Origin: Sanguibacter inulinus | GTDB lineage: Bacteria > Actinomycetota > Actinomycetes > Actinomycetales > Cellulomonadaceae | Direction of reading: 5' to 3' | Length of the DNA stretch: 38,612 nt | NCBI RefSeq assembly: GCF_013415325.1 | Contig: NZ_JACBYE010000042.1 | Coordinates: forward strand, 1 to 38,612 | Shown here: piece by piece, positions 1 to 7,613 of the stretch | Numbering within the stretch: position 1 is the first letter of the stretch | How the letters are laid out: each line of letters opens with the position of its first letter | Notes under the pieces: model-generated | The model's input: only the letters and a program-made list of their open reading frames with translations | Told to the model about the DNA's origin: nothing | Database searches by the model: none | Made by a program: the position numbers and the translations under genes

Positions 1-42
1 GTCCGGGGTGGGGCGGGCTGCGCTGGTCGGGCTGCGGCCCGG

Positions 43-1302
43 TCAGTCGTCGAGCGCGGACTGGATCGCGGTCTGGGCCTCGGCGAGCAGCGCGTCGACG
101 GGCTCGCCCGCCATCGCGCGCTGCGTGAGGTTGTCGACGGCGGTGAGCACGTCAGTGCTGTTGACGACCCCCGGCAGCAGCGGGCGGCCGAGCTCAGCCT
201 GCTCGGTGAGCGCCGCGACGACGGGGTTCTCGGCGACGTCCGCGGCGGCGATGTCGGTGCGCAGCGGGGGCCAGCCGGAGCCGAGGGCCCAGGTGGTCGC
301 CTGCTCCTGCGAGAGGAAATAGCTGAAGAACTCCTGCGCGGCCTCCTGCTGGGCCTGGTCGGCCTGCTCGGTGAGGGCCATCGAGACGCCGATCGCCGAC
401 GCGGCCTGCTCCTGGGGTCCGGCAGGGATCGGCGCGATGCCGTATTCGACGCCGTTCTCCTCGGAGACCGAGGCCATCCACGGTCCGCCGATGTACATCG
501 CGACACGACCGCTGCTGAAGAGGCCGTCGCCGCTCACACCGTCGACGCCTGTGGGGCTGATCTTCCCGGCGGTGATCGCGTCGTGCCAGAACTCGAGTGT
601 CTCGGCGTTCTCGTGGGAGTCGATCACGGCCTTGCCGTCCTCGACGACGGCGCCGCCGTTGCCGTAGAACAGCGACGGCCAGACGCCGTTGCCGACGGTC
701 GCGTGGTCGGCGAGGGCGAGCCCGTACTGCTCGGGGGTGCCGTCGCCGTCCTGGTCGACGGTGAGCGCCTCGGCGGCGGTGACCCACTCGTCCCAGGTGG
801 TGGGGACCTCGACGCCCGCGGCGTCGAAGAGGGCCTTGTTGTAGAACATCGTCAGCGGCACGAAGCCCGTCGGGACGCCGTACCGGGTGCCGTCGACGGT
901 GACCATGTCGAGGGCCCCGGTGTTGAGGTTGGGGGTCGAGGCGTCGGCGTCGTAGAAGTCGTCGAGGTCGACGAAGGCGCCGCGGTCGGCGTAGACCGGC
1001 AGGCGCTCGGCCGGCATGGCGACGATCTCGGGGCCGTTGTCCGCCGAGAGGGCGGGCAGGAAGGTGTCGTCGATGACGTCCCAGGGGTTGACCTGGGTGG
1101 TGATGGTGATCTCGCCGTCGTGCGCGGCGTTGAAGTCGTCCACGATCTGCTCGAGGACGTCACCGTCGGCCTCGGTGTAGCCGTGCCAGAAGGTGAGCTC
1201 GACAGGGCCGTCGGAGTCGGAGGCGCTGTCACCAGAGCAGGCGGAGAGGGAGAAGAGCGCCAGGGCGACCGGCGCGGCGACGAGGGCGGGGATGCGCTTC
1301 AT
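43..1302 (-). CDS. Extracellular solute-binding lipoprotein, ABC sugar importer type
   Basis: Family 1 solute-binding protein of 419 aa that would capture a sugar or oligosaccharide outside the membrane and deliver it to an ABC permease. The N-terminus is a lipoprotein signal peptide with lipobox LSAC, placing the lipidated cysteine at residue 22. Mature sequence has the family's ELTFWHGYTEADGD opening and a GGPWMASVSEENG segment late in the protein. The start is supported by AAAGGA seven bases upstream of ATG. The next genes of the operon, normally two permeases, would lie beyond position 1 and are not visible. A strong promoter and a double palindromic operator sit just upstream, and the LacI gene is next door, so repression lifted by the transported sugar is likely. 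Substrate cannot be told from sequence alone. Confidence 0.93.
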   Translation of the reverse strand: MKRIPALVAAPVALALFSLSACSGDSASDSDGPVELTFWHGYTEADGDVLEQIVDDFNAAHDGEITITTQVNPWDVIDDTFLPALSADNGPEIVAMPAERLPVYADRGAFVDLDDFYDADASTPNLNTGALDMVTVDGTRYGVPTGFVPLTMFYNKALFDAAGVEVPTTWDEWVTAAEALTVDQDGDGTPEQYGLALADHATVGNGVWPSLFYGNGGAVVEDGKAVIDSHENAETLEFWHDAITAGKISPTGVDGVSGDGLFSSGRVAMYIGGPWMASVSEENGVEYGIAPIPAGPQEQAASAIGVSMALTEQADQAQQEAAQEFFSYFLSQEQATTWALGSGWPPLRTDIAAADVAENPVVAALTEQAELGRPLLPGVVNSTDVLTAVDNLTQRAMAGEPVDALLAEAQTAIQSALDD

Positions 1303-1324
1303 TGCGTTGTCCTTTCAGGGAACC

Positions 1325-1357
1325 CACTTACAACGTTGTAAGACAACGTTGTAAGTG
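1325..1357. promoter_or_regulatory. Double LacI-type operator of the ABC importer
   Basis: TTACAACGTTGTAA (1328-1341) is a perfect 14-bp palindrome, and ACAACGTTGT recurs at 1343-1352. The whole block is a larger inverted repeat with 15-bp arms (1325-1339 and 1343-1357) around AAG. The CG-centred palindrome is typical of LacI-family sites. It lies directly downstream of the -10 box, covering the likely transcription start, so a bound repressor would block initiation. Confidence 0.88.
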
Positions 1358-1359
1358 AG

Positions 1360-1389
1360 ATCTTGCGGCGCGCGGCACGACCTTGTCAA
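1360..1389 (-). promoter_or_regulatory. Promoter of the ABC importer operon
   Basis: On the minus strand TTGACA (1384-1389) is followed after 18 bp by CAAGAT (1360-1365). The -35 is a perfect consensus match. The start site would fall at the edge of the adjacent operator, about 55 bases before the lipoprotein gene. Confidence 0.65.
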
Positions 1390-1441
1390 CCCTGTCTCGG
1401 GTGAGACCTGTGCTCGTGCAGGTCGCCGGGGGCGACGCTGC

Positions 1442-1581
1442 GGGTCGGTGCCCTGTCGGCTCCCGGACGTCGCCGCGGGTCAGCGCTCCGCCGCCCCCCG
1501 GACGATGCTGCTGGTCGGCCGCTTGTCGACCCGTAGACGACGGCGGAGGTCAGCCGCCTGTCGACTCCCGGACGACCAGCC
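1442..1581. repeat. Four 35-bp degenerate tandem repeats spanning the lacI stop codon
   Basis: Four consecutive 35-bp units (1442-1476, 1477-1511, 1512-1546, 1547-1581) share the pattern GGTC(A/G)G..C....TCG.C.CCCGGACG. Unit 4 is the end of the LacI reading frame including its stop. Units 1-3 lie beyond the gene as diverged copies. The region between lacI and the operator holds nothing else I can identify. Confidence 0.75.
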
Positions 1582-2587
1582 GGAACTCCGGGGCCGTCAC
1601 CCGGGGCGCGAGCGCGCCGCTCGCCCCGTCGGCGATCCGCTCGGTCAGCATCGTCACCGCGGCACGGGCGATGTCGTGCCGTCCAGGCTCGACGGTGGTC
1701 AGGCTCGGGTAGGTGTACCGCCCGTCGGCCACGTCGTCGAAGCCCATGAGGGCGACGTCGCCCGGCACCGTGACGCCGCGCTCCTGGAGGGACCGCAGGG
1801 CCCCGAGGGCGAGGTCGTCGTTCATCGCGAAGACGGCGTCCATCTGCACGCCGGAGCCGAGCACCCGGGCCATGGCCTCGGCGCCGTTGCTCCGGTCCCA
1901 GGTCTCGACGGGCACGACGAGGTCGTCGTCGACGGGCAGGCCCGCGGCCTCGAGGGCCTCGCGGTACCCCGCGTACCGCAGCGCTGCGACCCCCGTGCGC
2001 TCGGTCGCGTGCGCCCCGAGGAGCATGACGCGGCGACGTCCGAGGCCGAGCAGGTGCTCGGTCGCGGCGCGGGCGGCCGCCTCGTGCTGCATCGTCACGT
2101 GGTCGACGGGTCCGGGGAACAGCGGCTCGCCGAGGACCACGAGAGGTCTTCCGGCGGGGTCGGGCAGGACGTCGTCGTGGGTGAGGCCGAGCGGGGCGAG
2201 CAGCAGGCCGTCGGTCAACGACAGGCGCGGGTTGCGCAGCGCCTCGAGCTCACGCTCGCGCAGGCCTCCGGTCTGCTCGACGAGGACCACGAGGTCTTGC
2301 TCGGCGGCGACGCGGATCACCTCGTCGGCCAGCTGGGCGAAGAACGCCTGGCTCAGCTCGGGCACGGCCAGCCCGATGACGCCGCTGCGCCCGAGCCGGA
2401 GGTTGCGCGCGGCCAGGTTCGGCCTGTAGCCGACCGAGTCGACCGCTGCGAGGACCTTCGCCCGGGTCGACTCCCGCACCTGCGGGTGGTCGTTGAGGAC
2501 GTTGGAGACGGTCTTGAAGGACACGCCGGCGACCCGCGCGACGTCGCGCAGCGTCGGGGCTGCCCTCCCCTCTGGTCCTGTGGCCAT
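1550..2587 (-). CDS. LacI-family transcriptional regulator
   Basis: 345-aa repressor. Residues about 12-60 form the LacI helix-turn-helix and hinge helix (TLRDVARVAGVSFKTVSNVL, then VGYRPNLAARNLR), and the rest is the periplasmic-binding-protein-like sensor domain of normal length. The gene lies directly upstream of the solute-binding protein gene in the same direction, and matching ACAACGTTG palindromes precede both, so it most likely represses the importer and itself. The start lacks a Shine-Dalgarno sequence, but TAACCT lies six bases before ATG, consistent with a leaderless transcript. The last codons fall inside a tandem-repeat array. The inducer is unknown; a mono- or disaccharide fits the neighbour. 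Confidence 0.95.
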   Translation of the reverse strand: MATGPEGRAAPTLRDVARVAGVSFKTVSNVLNDHPQVRESTRAKVLAAVDSVGYRPNLAARNLRLGRSGVIGLAVPELSQAFFAQLADEVIRVAAEQDLVVLVEQTGGLRERELEALRNPRLSLTDGLLLAPLGLTHDDVLPDPAGRPLVVLGEPLFPGPVDHVTMQHEAAARAATEHLLGLGRRRVMLLGAHATERTGVAALRYAGYREALEAAGLPVDDDLVVPVETWDRSNGAEAMARVLGSGVQMDAVFAMNDDLALGALRSLQERGVTVPGDVALMGFDDVADGRYTYPSLTTVEPGRHDIARAAVTMLTERIADGASGALAPRVTAPEFRLVVRESTGG

Positions 2588-2593
2588 CCCCGG

Positions 2594-2612
2594 AGGTTAC
2601 AACGTTGCAACC
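2594..2612 (-). promoter_or_regulatory. lacI promoter -10 with overlapping autoregulatory operator
   Basis: GGTTACAACGTTGCAACC (2595-2612) is a palindrome with one mismatched pair and shares ACAACGTTG with the importer operator. It overlaps the -10-like TAACCT (2594-2599) that ends six bases before the lacI ATG. Binding here would shut off lacI itself. Confidence 0.75.
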
Positions 2613-2679
2613 CGCGGTGGCGACCTCCGGTCCGGAGGGGAGGTGCCGTGCCCGGCTCGTCAGGCGAGCCGGGCTGCGC

Positions 2680-4305
2680 TCAGTGCCTGAACCGCGCCAC
2701 CTGCGAGCTGAGCTCCTGCGCGAGCGCCGCGAGGCCTTCGATGCTCTCCCGCGCCTGGGCGATCCCGCGGGCGACCTCGCCTGTCGACTGGGCGACGCCG
2801 GAGATGTGCCCGGCGATCTGCTCCGACCCGCTCGCGGCCTCGGTGATGTTGCGGCCGGACTCGTTGGTGGTCGCGGTCTGCTCCTCGACGGCCGACGCGA
2901 TCGACATCTGGTAGTCGTTGATCGACGCGACGATCTGCCCGATCTCGCGGATGGCGTCGGCTGCGCCCTGCGAGTCGGTGCGGATGGCGTCGACGCGCCG
3001 GGAGATCTCGTCTGTGGCCCGGGCGGTCTCCTGCGCGAGCTCCTTGACCTCGCCGGCGACCACGGCGAAGCCCTTGCCGGCCTCTCCGGCACGGGCGGCC
3101 TCGATGGTCGCGTTGAGCGCCAGGAGGTTCGTCTGGTCGGCGATCGCGGTGATGAGCCGGACCACGTTGCTGATCTCGGTGCTCGAGTCCGCGAGGCTCA
3201 CCACGGCCGTGTCGGTCTTCTGCGCGGCGCCCACGGCTGTCGCGGCGACCTCGGCGGCCTGGTTGGCGTTGCGGGAGATCTCGCGGATCGAGGTCTCCAT
3301 CTCGTAGGAGCCAGCGGCGACGGTCGAGACGTTCTCCGAGACGCCAGCGGCGGCGCGGGTCACCTCGTCGGCCTGGCGGGACGCCCTGTCGGAGGCTGTC
3401 GCGACGGCCGCGGAGACTGTCTCGAGCTCTTGGCTGGCGCTGGTCAGGGCCGTCGTGGTCGCGCTGATGTCCCGCACGAGGGCCGCGACGTTGCCGGCGG
3501 CCTCGTTGAGCGCCTCGCCCATCTGCCCGGTCTCGTCGGCCGAGTCGACGTCGACGCGGACGGTGAGGTCACCGTCGGCGAGGCCTCGCAGGGCGTCGCG
3601 CACGGCGTGCAGTCGTCGGACGATGCCGCGGGCCACGACCCAGGCGAGGGCCGCACCGATGATGATCGCGAGGGTCACCGCTGCGAGGGTGACCCAGCGG
3701 TTGGTGGACTCGCGGTCGGCGACCTGGGCGCGGAGGTCGTCGACCTGCGTCTGGACGGCTGTGCGGAGCTCGTCGAGCGCACCGGAGACCACGAAGTAGG
3801 CGTCCCAGCGCTCGCCGACCCAGATCGCGTCACCGGCGTCGAGGTCGCCCGCGCGCCACGCCTCGAAGATCTTCTGGTCGGCGTCGACGTAGGTGGACCA
3901 GCCGTCGTTGATCGCCGCGACCGCGGCGCTCCCGTCGGAGGTGAGGGTCGACGGGTCGAGGGTGAGCACAGACTCCTCGAAGTCGGTGATGCCCTGCTGG
4001 TAGCCGGTCATGTTGTCGCCGTCTTCCGCGGCGCTCACGTCGCCGCCGTCGACGCGCGCGGACCACGCCATGATCGCCAGGTAGTCGGCGGCCCAGAGCA
4101 TGCCGTAGCGCCCGGCCTCGACCTCGGCCTGGATCTCGACGGCGGCGTCGGCCTCGGCCCGCAGGGACGAGATCTTCGCAGCGCCCTGGAGGGCCGTCGC
4201 GGCGACGACGACCAGCCCCAGGACGAGGACCAGCACGATCGCGGAGACGCGGGTCATCACGCTCCGGTCGTTGAACCACCGACGTGCACCGTGCGACGTG
4301 CTCAT
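2680..4305 (-). CDS. Methyl-accepting chemotaxis protein
   Basis: 541-aa transmembrane chemoreceptor. Order: short cytosolic N-terminus, TM1 about residues 18-40, an extracytoplasmic helical sensor to about 205, TM2 about 210-232, HAMP, then the coiled-coil signalling domain. The signalling tip contains [20 protein letters not shown] and [13 protein letters not shown], the conserved hairpin contacting CheA/CheW. No C-terminal CheR-tethering pentapeptide is seen. I placed the start at 4305 rather than an in-frame ATG 24 bases upstream because CTGGAGG sits six bases before it; that motif would be coding from the upstream start. No che or flagellar genes are in the window. The ligand is unknown. 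The small membrane protein gene upstream is in the same direction and may belong to the same unit. Confidence 0.94.
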   Translation of the reverse strand: MSTSHGARRWFNDRSVMTRVSAIVLVLVLGLVVVAATALQGAAKISSLRAEADAAVEIQAEVEAGRYGMLWAADYLAIMAWSARVDGGDVSAAEDGDNMTGYQQGITDFEESVLTLDPSTLTSDGSAAVAAINDGWSTYVDADQKIFEAWRAGDLDAGDAIWVGERWDAYFVVSGALDELRTAVQTQVDDLRAQVADRESTNRWVTLAAVTLAIIIGAALAWVVARGIVRRLHAVRDALRGLADGDLTVRVDVDSADETGQMGEALNEAAGNVAALVRDISATTTALTSASQELETVSAAVATASDRASRQADEVTRAAAGVSENVSTVAAGSYEMETSIREISRNANQAAEVAATAVGAAQKTDTAVVSLADSSTEISNVVRLITAIADQTNLLALNATIEAARAGEAGKGFAVVAGEVKELAQETARATDEISRRVDAIRTDSQGAADAIREIGQIVASINDYQMSIASAVEEQTATTNESGRNITEAASGSEQIAGHISGVAQSTGEVARGIAQARESIEGLAALAQELSSQVARFRH

Positions 4306-4340
4306 GACGACCTCCAGGGGGTGGATCAAGACTGGATGTC

Positions 4341-4348
4341 ATATCGGC
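4341..4348 (-). promoter_or_regulatory. Possible motility-sigma -10 element of the chemoreceptor gene
   Basis: Minus-strand GCCGATAT lies 35 bases before the chemoreceptor ATG and matches the -10 of sigma-28/FliA promoters (GCCGATAA). The expected TAAA at -35 is not there (TCAC instead), so this is a tentative call supported mainly by the gene's function. Confidence 0.35.
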
Positions 4349-4392
4349 AGCCTGGAGGCTCTCGTGAGGTGAAGGTGCAGGTGAAGGTGTCT

Positions 4393-4887
4393 TCAGGACA
4401 CCCCGGGTGCACCGAGTGCTTCCTCGAGCGCGGTCGTCGCCTCGACGAGCCCGGGTCGACCCTCCTCGATGTTGTTGACGTACCTGGTGAGCAGCTCTGC
4501 CTGGCGCCGCAGAGCGTCGACGTCGCTGTCGGAGGGGTTCTTGAAGGGCTCGGCGTAGAGGATCTCGTAGGTCGACATCGAGTCGACCTGGACGGAGAGG
4601 CCGTCGCTCAGGCGACCCACCTCGGCGATGCCGACCGAGCTGGCCAGGACGCTCCTGGCGGTGTCGAGGTCCTCTGAGAGCTGGTCGTGGGTGGTGGTCA
4701 GCTCGGCGGCCCGCAGGTCGCGCAGCTCGCGCGCCTCGGCGACCGCCGTCGAGTGCTGGTGGCTGACGATCAACCACCCCGCTGTCACGATGACGGCGAT
4801 GGCGACGATCATGAGCAACGCCCGTCGTCGGGCGAGCTGCAACCGTGCCCGGCGCTCGCGCTCGATGACCACAGAGGCGCGCAGCAC
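4393..4887 (-). CDS. Small single-pass membrane protein beside the chemoreceptor, function unknown
   Basis: 164-aa protein with a short basic cytosolic N-terminus (ERERRARLQLARRR), one membrane segment about residues 27-46, and an outer helical region of about 115 residues. The outer part resembles a chemoreceptor-type four-helix sensor in character, but there is no HAMP or signalling domain. I chose the GTG start at 4887 because GGGAGG precedes it by five bases; a longer in-frame reading upstream would run through the terminator hairpin. It sits 87 bases upstream of the chemoreceptor gene, and the 11-bp sequence GATCAAGACTG occurs once upstream of each (4947-4957, 4324-4334), suggesting shared regulation. 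It could be an accessory ligand-binding subunit of the receptor, but this is inference. No named family recognised. Confidence 0.72.
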   Translation of the reverse strand: MLRASVVIERERRARLQLARRRALLMIVAIAVIVTAGWLIVSHQHSTAVAEARELRDLRAAELTTTHDQLSEDLDTARSVLASSVGIAEVGRLSDGLSVQVDSMSTYEILYAEPFKNPSDSDVDALRRQAELLTRYVNNIEEGRPGLVEATTALEEALGAPGVS

Positions 4888-4905
4888 GGGACCCTCCCTT
4901 GGGAT

Positions 4906-4939
4906 AAAAAAATCCCCGCCAATCCGGAGACGGCGGGGA
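4906..4939 (-). terminator. Rho-independent terminator in the leader of the small membrane protein gene
   Basis: Minus strand: TCCCCGCC, 11-base loop, GGCGGGGA, then seven T. It lies only about 20 bases before the GTG start at 4887 and downstream of a TTGACA box. A further GGCGGGG at 4958-4964 (minus strand) could pair with the 5' arm and prevent the terminator from forming. It may be an attenuator or simply a second terminator for the monooxygenase gene upstream. Confidence 0.75.
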
Positions 4940-4951
4940 ACAACGAGATCA

Positions 4952-4980
4952 AGACTGCCCCGCCTGTCCCATTTTGTCAA
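4952..4980 (-). promoter_or_regulatory. Candidate promoter for the small membrane protein / chemoreceptor pair
   Basis: Minus-strand TTGACA (4975-4980), 17 bp, then CAGTCT (4952-4957). The -35 is perfect and the -10 weak. Transcription from here would have to pass the hairpin at 4906-4939. Confidence 0.45.
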
Positions 4981-4999
4981 GTTAGGTGCCGCTCGACCG

Positions 5000-5042
5000 G
5001 GCTCGCGCGTCGCGCTGTCAGTGACAGCACGACGCGCGAGCC
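5000..5042 (-). terminator. 21-bp-stem terminator hairpin after the monooxygenase gene
   Basis: GGCTCGCGCGTCG...CGACGCGCGAGCC with TGTCA/TGACA at the tip forms an almost perfect 21-bp stem with one G-U pair. It begins 14 bases after the stop codon of the monooxygenase gene. There is no U-tract, as is common in high-GC actinobacteria. Confidence 0.7.
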
Positions 5043-5055
5043 TCACTCGGTCAGG

Positions 5056-6078
5056 TCACCGCCACCCCAACCCCGGAGCCACGTGCTTGAGCAGCCCCTC
5101 GAGCACGTGTGCGCAGTAGTCCACGCCGAGCTGGTTGGGGATGGTCAGCAGCAGCGTGTCCGCGGCGGTGATCGCGTCGTCAGCAGCGAGCTGCTCGACG
5201 AGCCTGTCGGGCTCGGCGGCATAGGACTTGCCGAAGGTCGCGAGCGTCCCACCGAGCGACCCGACCTGGTCCTTGGAGCCGGCGTCGCGCCCGAAGTAGG
5301 CGCGGTCGCGGTCGTCCATGAGCGGGAAGATGCTCCGGCTGACCGACACGCGCGGCTCGCCCGGGTGCCCGACCTCGGCCCAGCGCGCGCGGAACCGGGC
5401 GATCTGCTCGGCCTGGAGCTCGTGGAAGGGCTTGCCCGTGTGCTCGGAGAGCAGCGTCGAGCTCATGAGGTGCATGCCCTGCTCGGCGGTCCACTCGGCC
5501 GTCGCCATCGACCCGGCGCCCCACCAGATGCGGTCCCGCAGGCCGGGGGACTGCGGCTCGATGCGCAGCAGCCCGGGCTCGTTGGGGAACATCGGGTTGG
5601 GGCTCGGCTCGGCGAAGCCCTCGCCACCGATCGCCTGGAGGAAGGCCGCCGTGTGCTCGCGGGCCATGTCGGCGCCGTCGCGGTCGTGCGGCGCAGGCTC
5701 GTGGCCGAAGTACCTGTAGCCCTCGCGGACCTGCTCGGGTGATCCCCGGCTGATGCCGAGCTGGAGCCTGCCGCCCGAGATGAGGTCGGCCGCCCCGGCG
5801 TCTTCCGCCATGTACAGCGGGTTCTCGTACCGCATGTCGATGACGCCGGTGCCGATCTCGATCCGGCTGGTGCGGGCGCCGACGGCGGCGAGCAGCGGGA
5901 AGGGCGAGCCGAGCTGCCGCGCGAAGTGGTGCACGCGGTAGTACGCGCCGTCGGCGCCGAGCTCTTCGGCGGCGACGGCCAGGTCGATCGACTGGAGCAG
6001 CACGTCGGAGGCCGAGCGGGTCTGGGAGTGCGGCGAGTCGGTCCAGTGGCCGAAGGACAAGAATCCGATGCGCTTCAT
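5056..6078 (-). CDS. LLM-class flavin-dependent oxidoreductase (luciferase-like)
   Basis: 340-aa bacterial-luciferase-fold monooxygenase of the F420/FMN family. The N-terminus MKRIGFLSFGHW, the segment ELGADGAYYRVHHF, and LAAVGARTSRIEIGTGVIDMRYENP are typical of the FMN-type group annotated as LLM class oxidoreductases. The later RLQLGISRGSPEQ forms the flavin phosphate-binding region. Length is normal for the family. Cofactor (FMN or F420) and substrate cannot be decided from sequence. It lies 85 bases downstream of the MFS transporter gene in the same direction and may be co-transcribed with it; a strong hairpin follows its stop. Confidence 0.88.
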   Translation of the reverse strand: MKRIGFLSFGHWTDSPHSQTRSASDVLLQSIDLAVAAEELGADGAYYRVHHFARQLGSPFPLLAAVGARTSRIEIGTGVIDMRYENPLYMAEDAGAADLISGGRLQLGISRGSPEQVREGYRYFGHEPAPHDRDGADMAREHTAAFLQAIGGEGFAEPSPNPMFPNEPGLLRIEPQSPGLRDRIWWGAGSMATAEWTAEQGMHLMSSTLLSEHTGKPFHELQAEQIARFRARWAEVGHPGEPRVSVSRSIFPLMDDRDRAYFGRDAGSKDQVGSLGGTLATFGKSYAAEPDRLVEQLAADDAITAADTLLLTIPNQLGVDYCAHVLEGLLKHVAPGLGWR

Positions 6079-6163
6079 GCCTTCAGGTTACGGTCCTCGT
6101 CGCTCGGTGCGAAGGCGTCGCCGACCGTGAGCCCGTGCGGTCCCGGCGCCCGCCCGGCGCCCG

Positions 6164-7555
6164 CTATCCGCGGTCCGTCGGGTGCGGCGCCCACCGCCGC
6201 GCACCGAGGGCGAAGGCGAGACCGACGAGCACGAACAGCCCGGCGAGCATCGCCCAGCCGGCTGGCCCGTGGCTGATCACGGTCGTGGTGACGAGCAGCG
6301 GCGCGATCATCGTGGCGACCGCGTAGCCCATGGTGCTCAGGCCCTGGTAGGCGCCTGCGGTGCGCTCGTCGGCGAGGTCGAAGGACAGCGTCCATGACCC
6401 GGCCTCGCCCCACAGCTCTGCCGCGGCGTGGACGAGGGCCGCCACGAGGAGCACAGTGACCGCGAGGGCGACGTTGCCGACTGCTGCCGCCGCGTAGAGG
6501 CCGCAGGCGAGCGCGAGCACGACGCAGGCCCGCGTCATGGTGCGCGCGGCCGACGGGACCGTGGTCGCACCCCGGGCGAACCGCACCTGGAAGAGCGCGA
6601 CCAGCACGGTGTTGAGCACGAGCAGCACGGAGATCATCACGGAGGGCACCTCGGTGTGGCTGGCGATCCACAGCGGCAGGCCGACGGTCTGCAGGCCGAA
6701 GTGCACGGCGAACACACTCGTCAGGCCGACGACGACGAGGTACTGCGGGTCGCGGAACGGCGACCGGCCGGGGCTGACTGCCTGGGTCGCCTCGTCCGGG
6801 CTGGGGACCGACGCCGTCGGCCTGCCCGACCCGTCCGTAGCGCCTTGTGCTGCCATCTCCGGCCCCGCCGTCTCCTGTCCCGCTGACGCCGCCGGCTCGG
6901 CGAGGCGCCGCGCGGCCTCGGTGCTGCGCGCGAGCCTGACGAGCGGCAGCGCCCCTGTCGTGGTCACGCACCCGACCGCGAAGACCGCGATCCTGTACGC
7001 GGCCGCGGTGTCGACGAGCAGCGCCGCGGCGGCGACGCAGGTGCCGAGCCCGATGCCGACGTTGACCACCACGTGCAGCCGGGCTCGCATCTCGACCCTG
7101 GACGGGCCTGTGAACGAGCGTGCGACGAGCGCCGACCGGGCCGACGCACCGGCCTGGCGGGCGCCCGTCGCGAGGCAGGCGACGGCCACGAAGGCGGGGA
7201 CGCCGTCGACGACCGAGAAGGAGGCGAGCGAGAGGCCCTGGGCCACGACGCAGAGAGTGAGCAGCCGCAGCGCCCCGACCCGGTCCGCGAGGTACCCGGC
7301 ACCGAGCGACGTGAGCACACCGACCGCCCCGGACACCGTGAGCCCGATGCCGACAGTCACGGCGGGGATGCCCATGGCCCGCGTGAACAGCAGCGCGGAC
7401 ACGGCGTAGAACATCCCGTTGGCGACGGTCAGCGACAAGGATGCCGCTGTGAGCGCCCGGGCGACGGGGTCTGCTGGGCGGAAGGTGGACGAGACCTCGC
7501 TGACGAGGCGGCGGCTGCGGGCGCGCTCGACCCGCGGTGCGTCGGTGGTGGGCAT
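6164..7555 (-). CDS. MFS transporter
   Basis: 463-aa major facilitator with two six-helix halves. The first half has the loop motif GAGYLADRVGALRL between TM2 and TM3. A long hydrophilic central loop of about 60 residues (from ARSTEAARRLAEP to PGRSPFRDP) separates TM6 from TM7. No substrate signature; drug or metabolite export is the usual assignment. The gene is divergent from the DUF5937/ArsR regulator, whose start lies 56 bases away, so control by that protein is likely. The monooxygenase follows downstream on the same strand. Confidence 0.9.
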   Translation of the reverse strand: MPTTDAPRVERARSRRLVSEVSSTFRPADPVARALTAASLSLTVANGMFYAVSALLFTRAMGIPAVTVGIGLTVSGAVGVLTSLGAGYLADRVGALRLLTLCVVAQGLSLASFSVVDGVPAFVAVACLATGARQAGASARSALVARSFTGPSRVEMRARLHVVVNVGIGLGTCVAAAALLVDTAAAYRIAVFAVGCVTTTGALPLVRLARSTEAARRLAEPAASAGQETAGPEMAAQGATDGSGRPTASVPSPDEATQAVSPGRSPFRDPQYLVVVGLTSVFAVHFGLQTVGLPLWIASHTEVPSVMISVLLVLNTVLVALFQVRFARGATTVPSAARTMTRACVVLALACGLYAAAAVGNVALAVTVLLVAALVHAAAELWGEAGSWTLSFDLADERTAGAYQGLSTMGYAVATMIAPLLVTTTVISHGPAGWAMLAGLFVLVGLAFALGARRWAPHPTDRG

Positions 7556-7594
7556 GGGAGAGATCTCATCGTGCTCGACGGCGATCGCGTAATG

Positions 7595-7613
7595 ATGAAG
7601 ACTATGGCTTCAT
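7595..7613. promoter_or_regulatory. Candidate operator between the MFS gene and its regulator
   Basis: ATGAAG, seven bases, CTTCAT forms an inverted repeat overlapping the start codon of the ArsR-type gene within the 56-bp divergent gap. Its position suits autorepression together with control of the exporter. Confidence 0.4.

Noticed and set aside
2605-4677. 690-codon open frame antisense to the chemoreceptor
   Set aside because: Composition is that of a reverse-strand shadow and it crosses two real genes.
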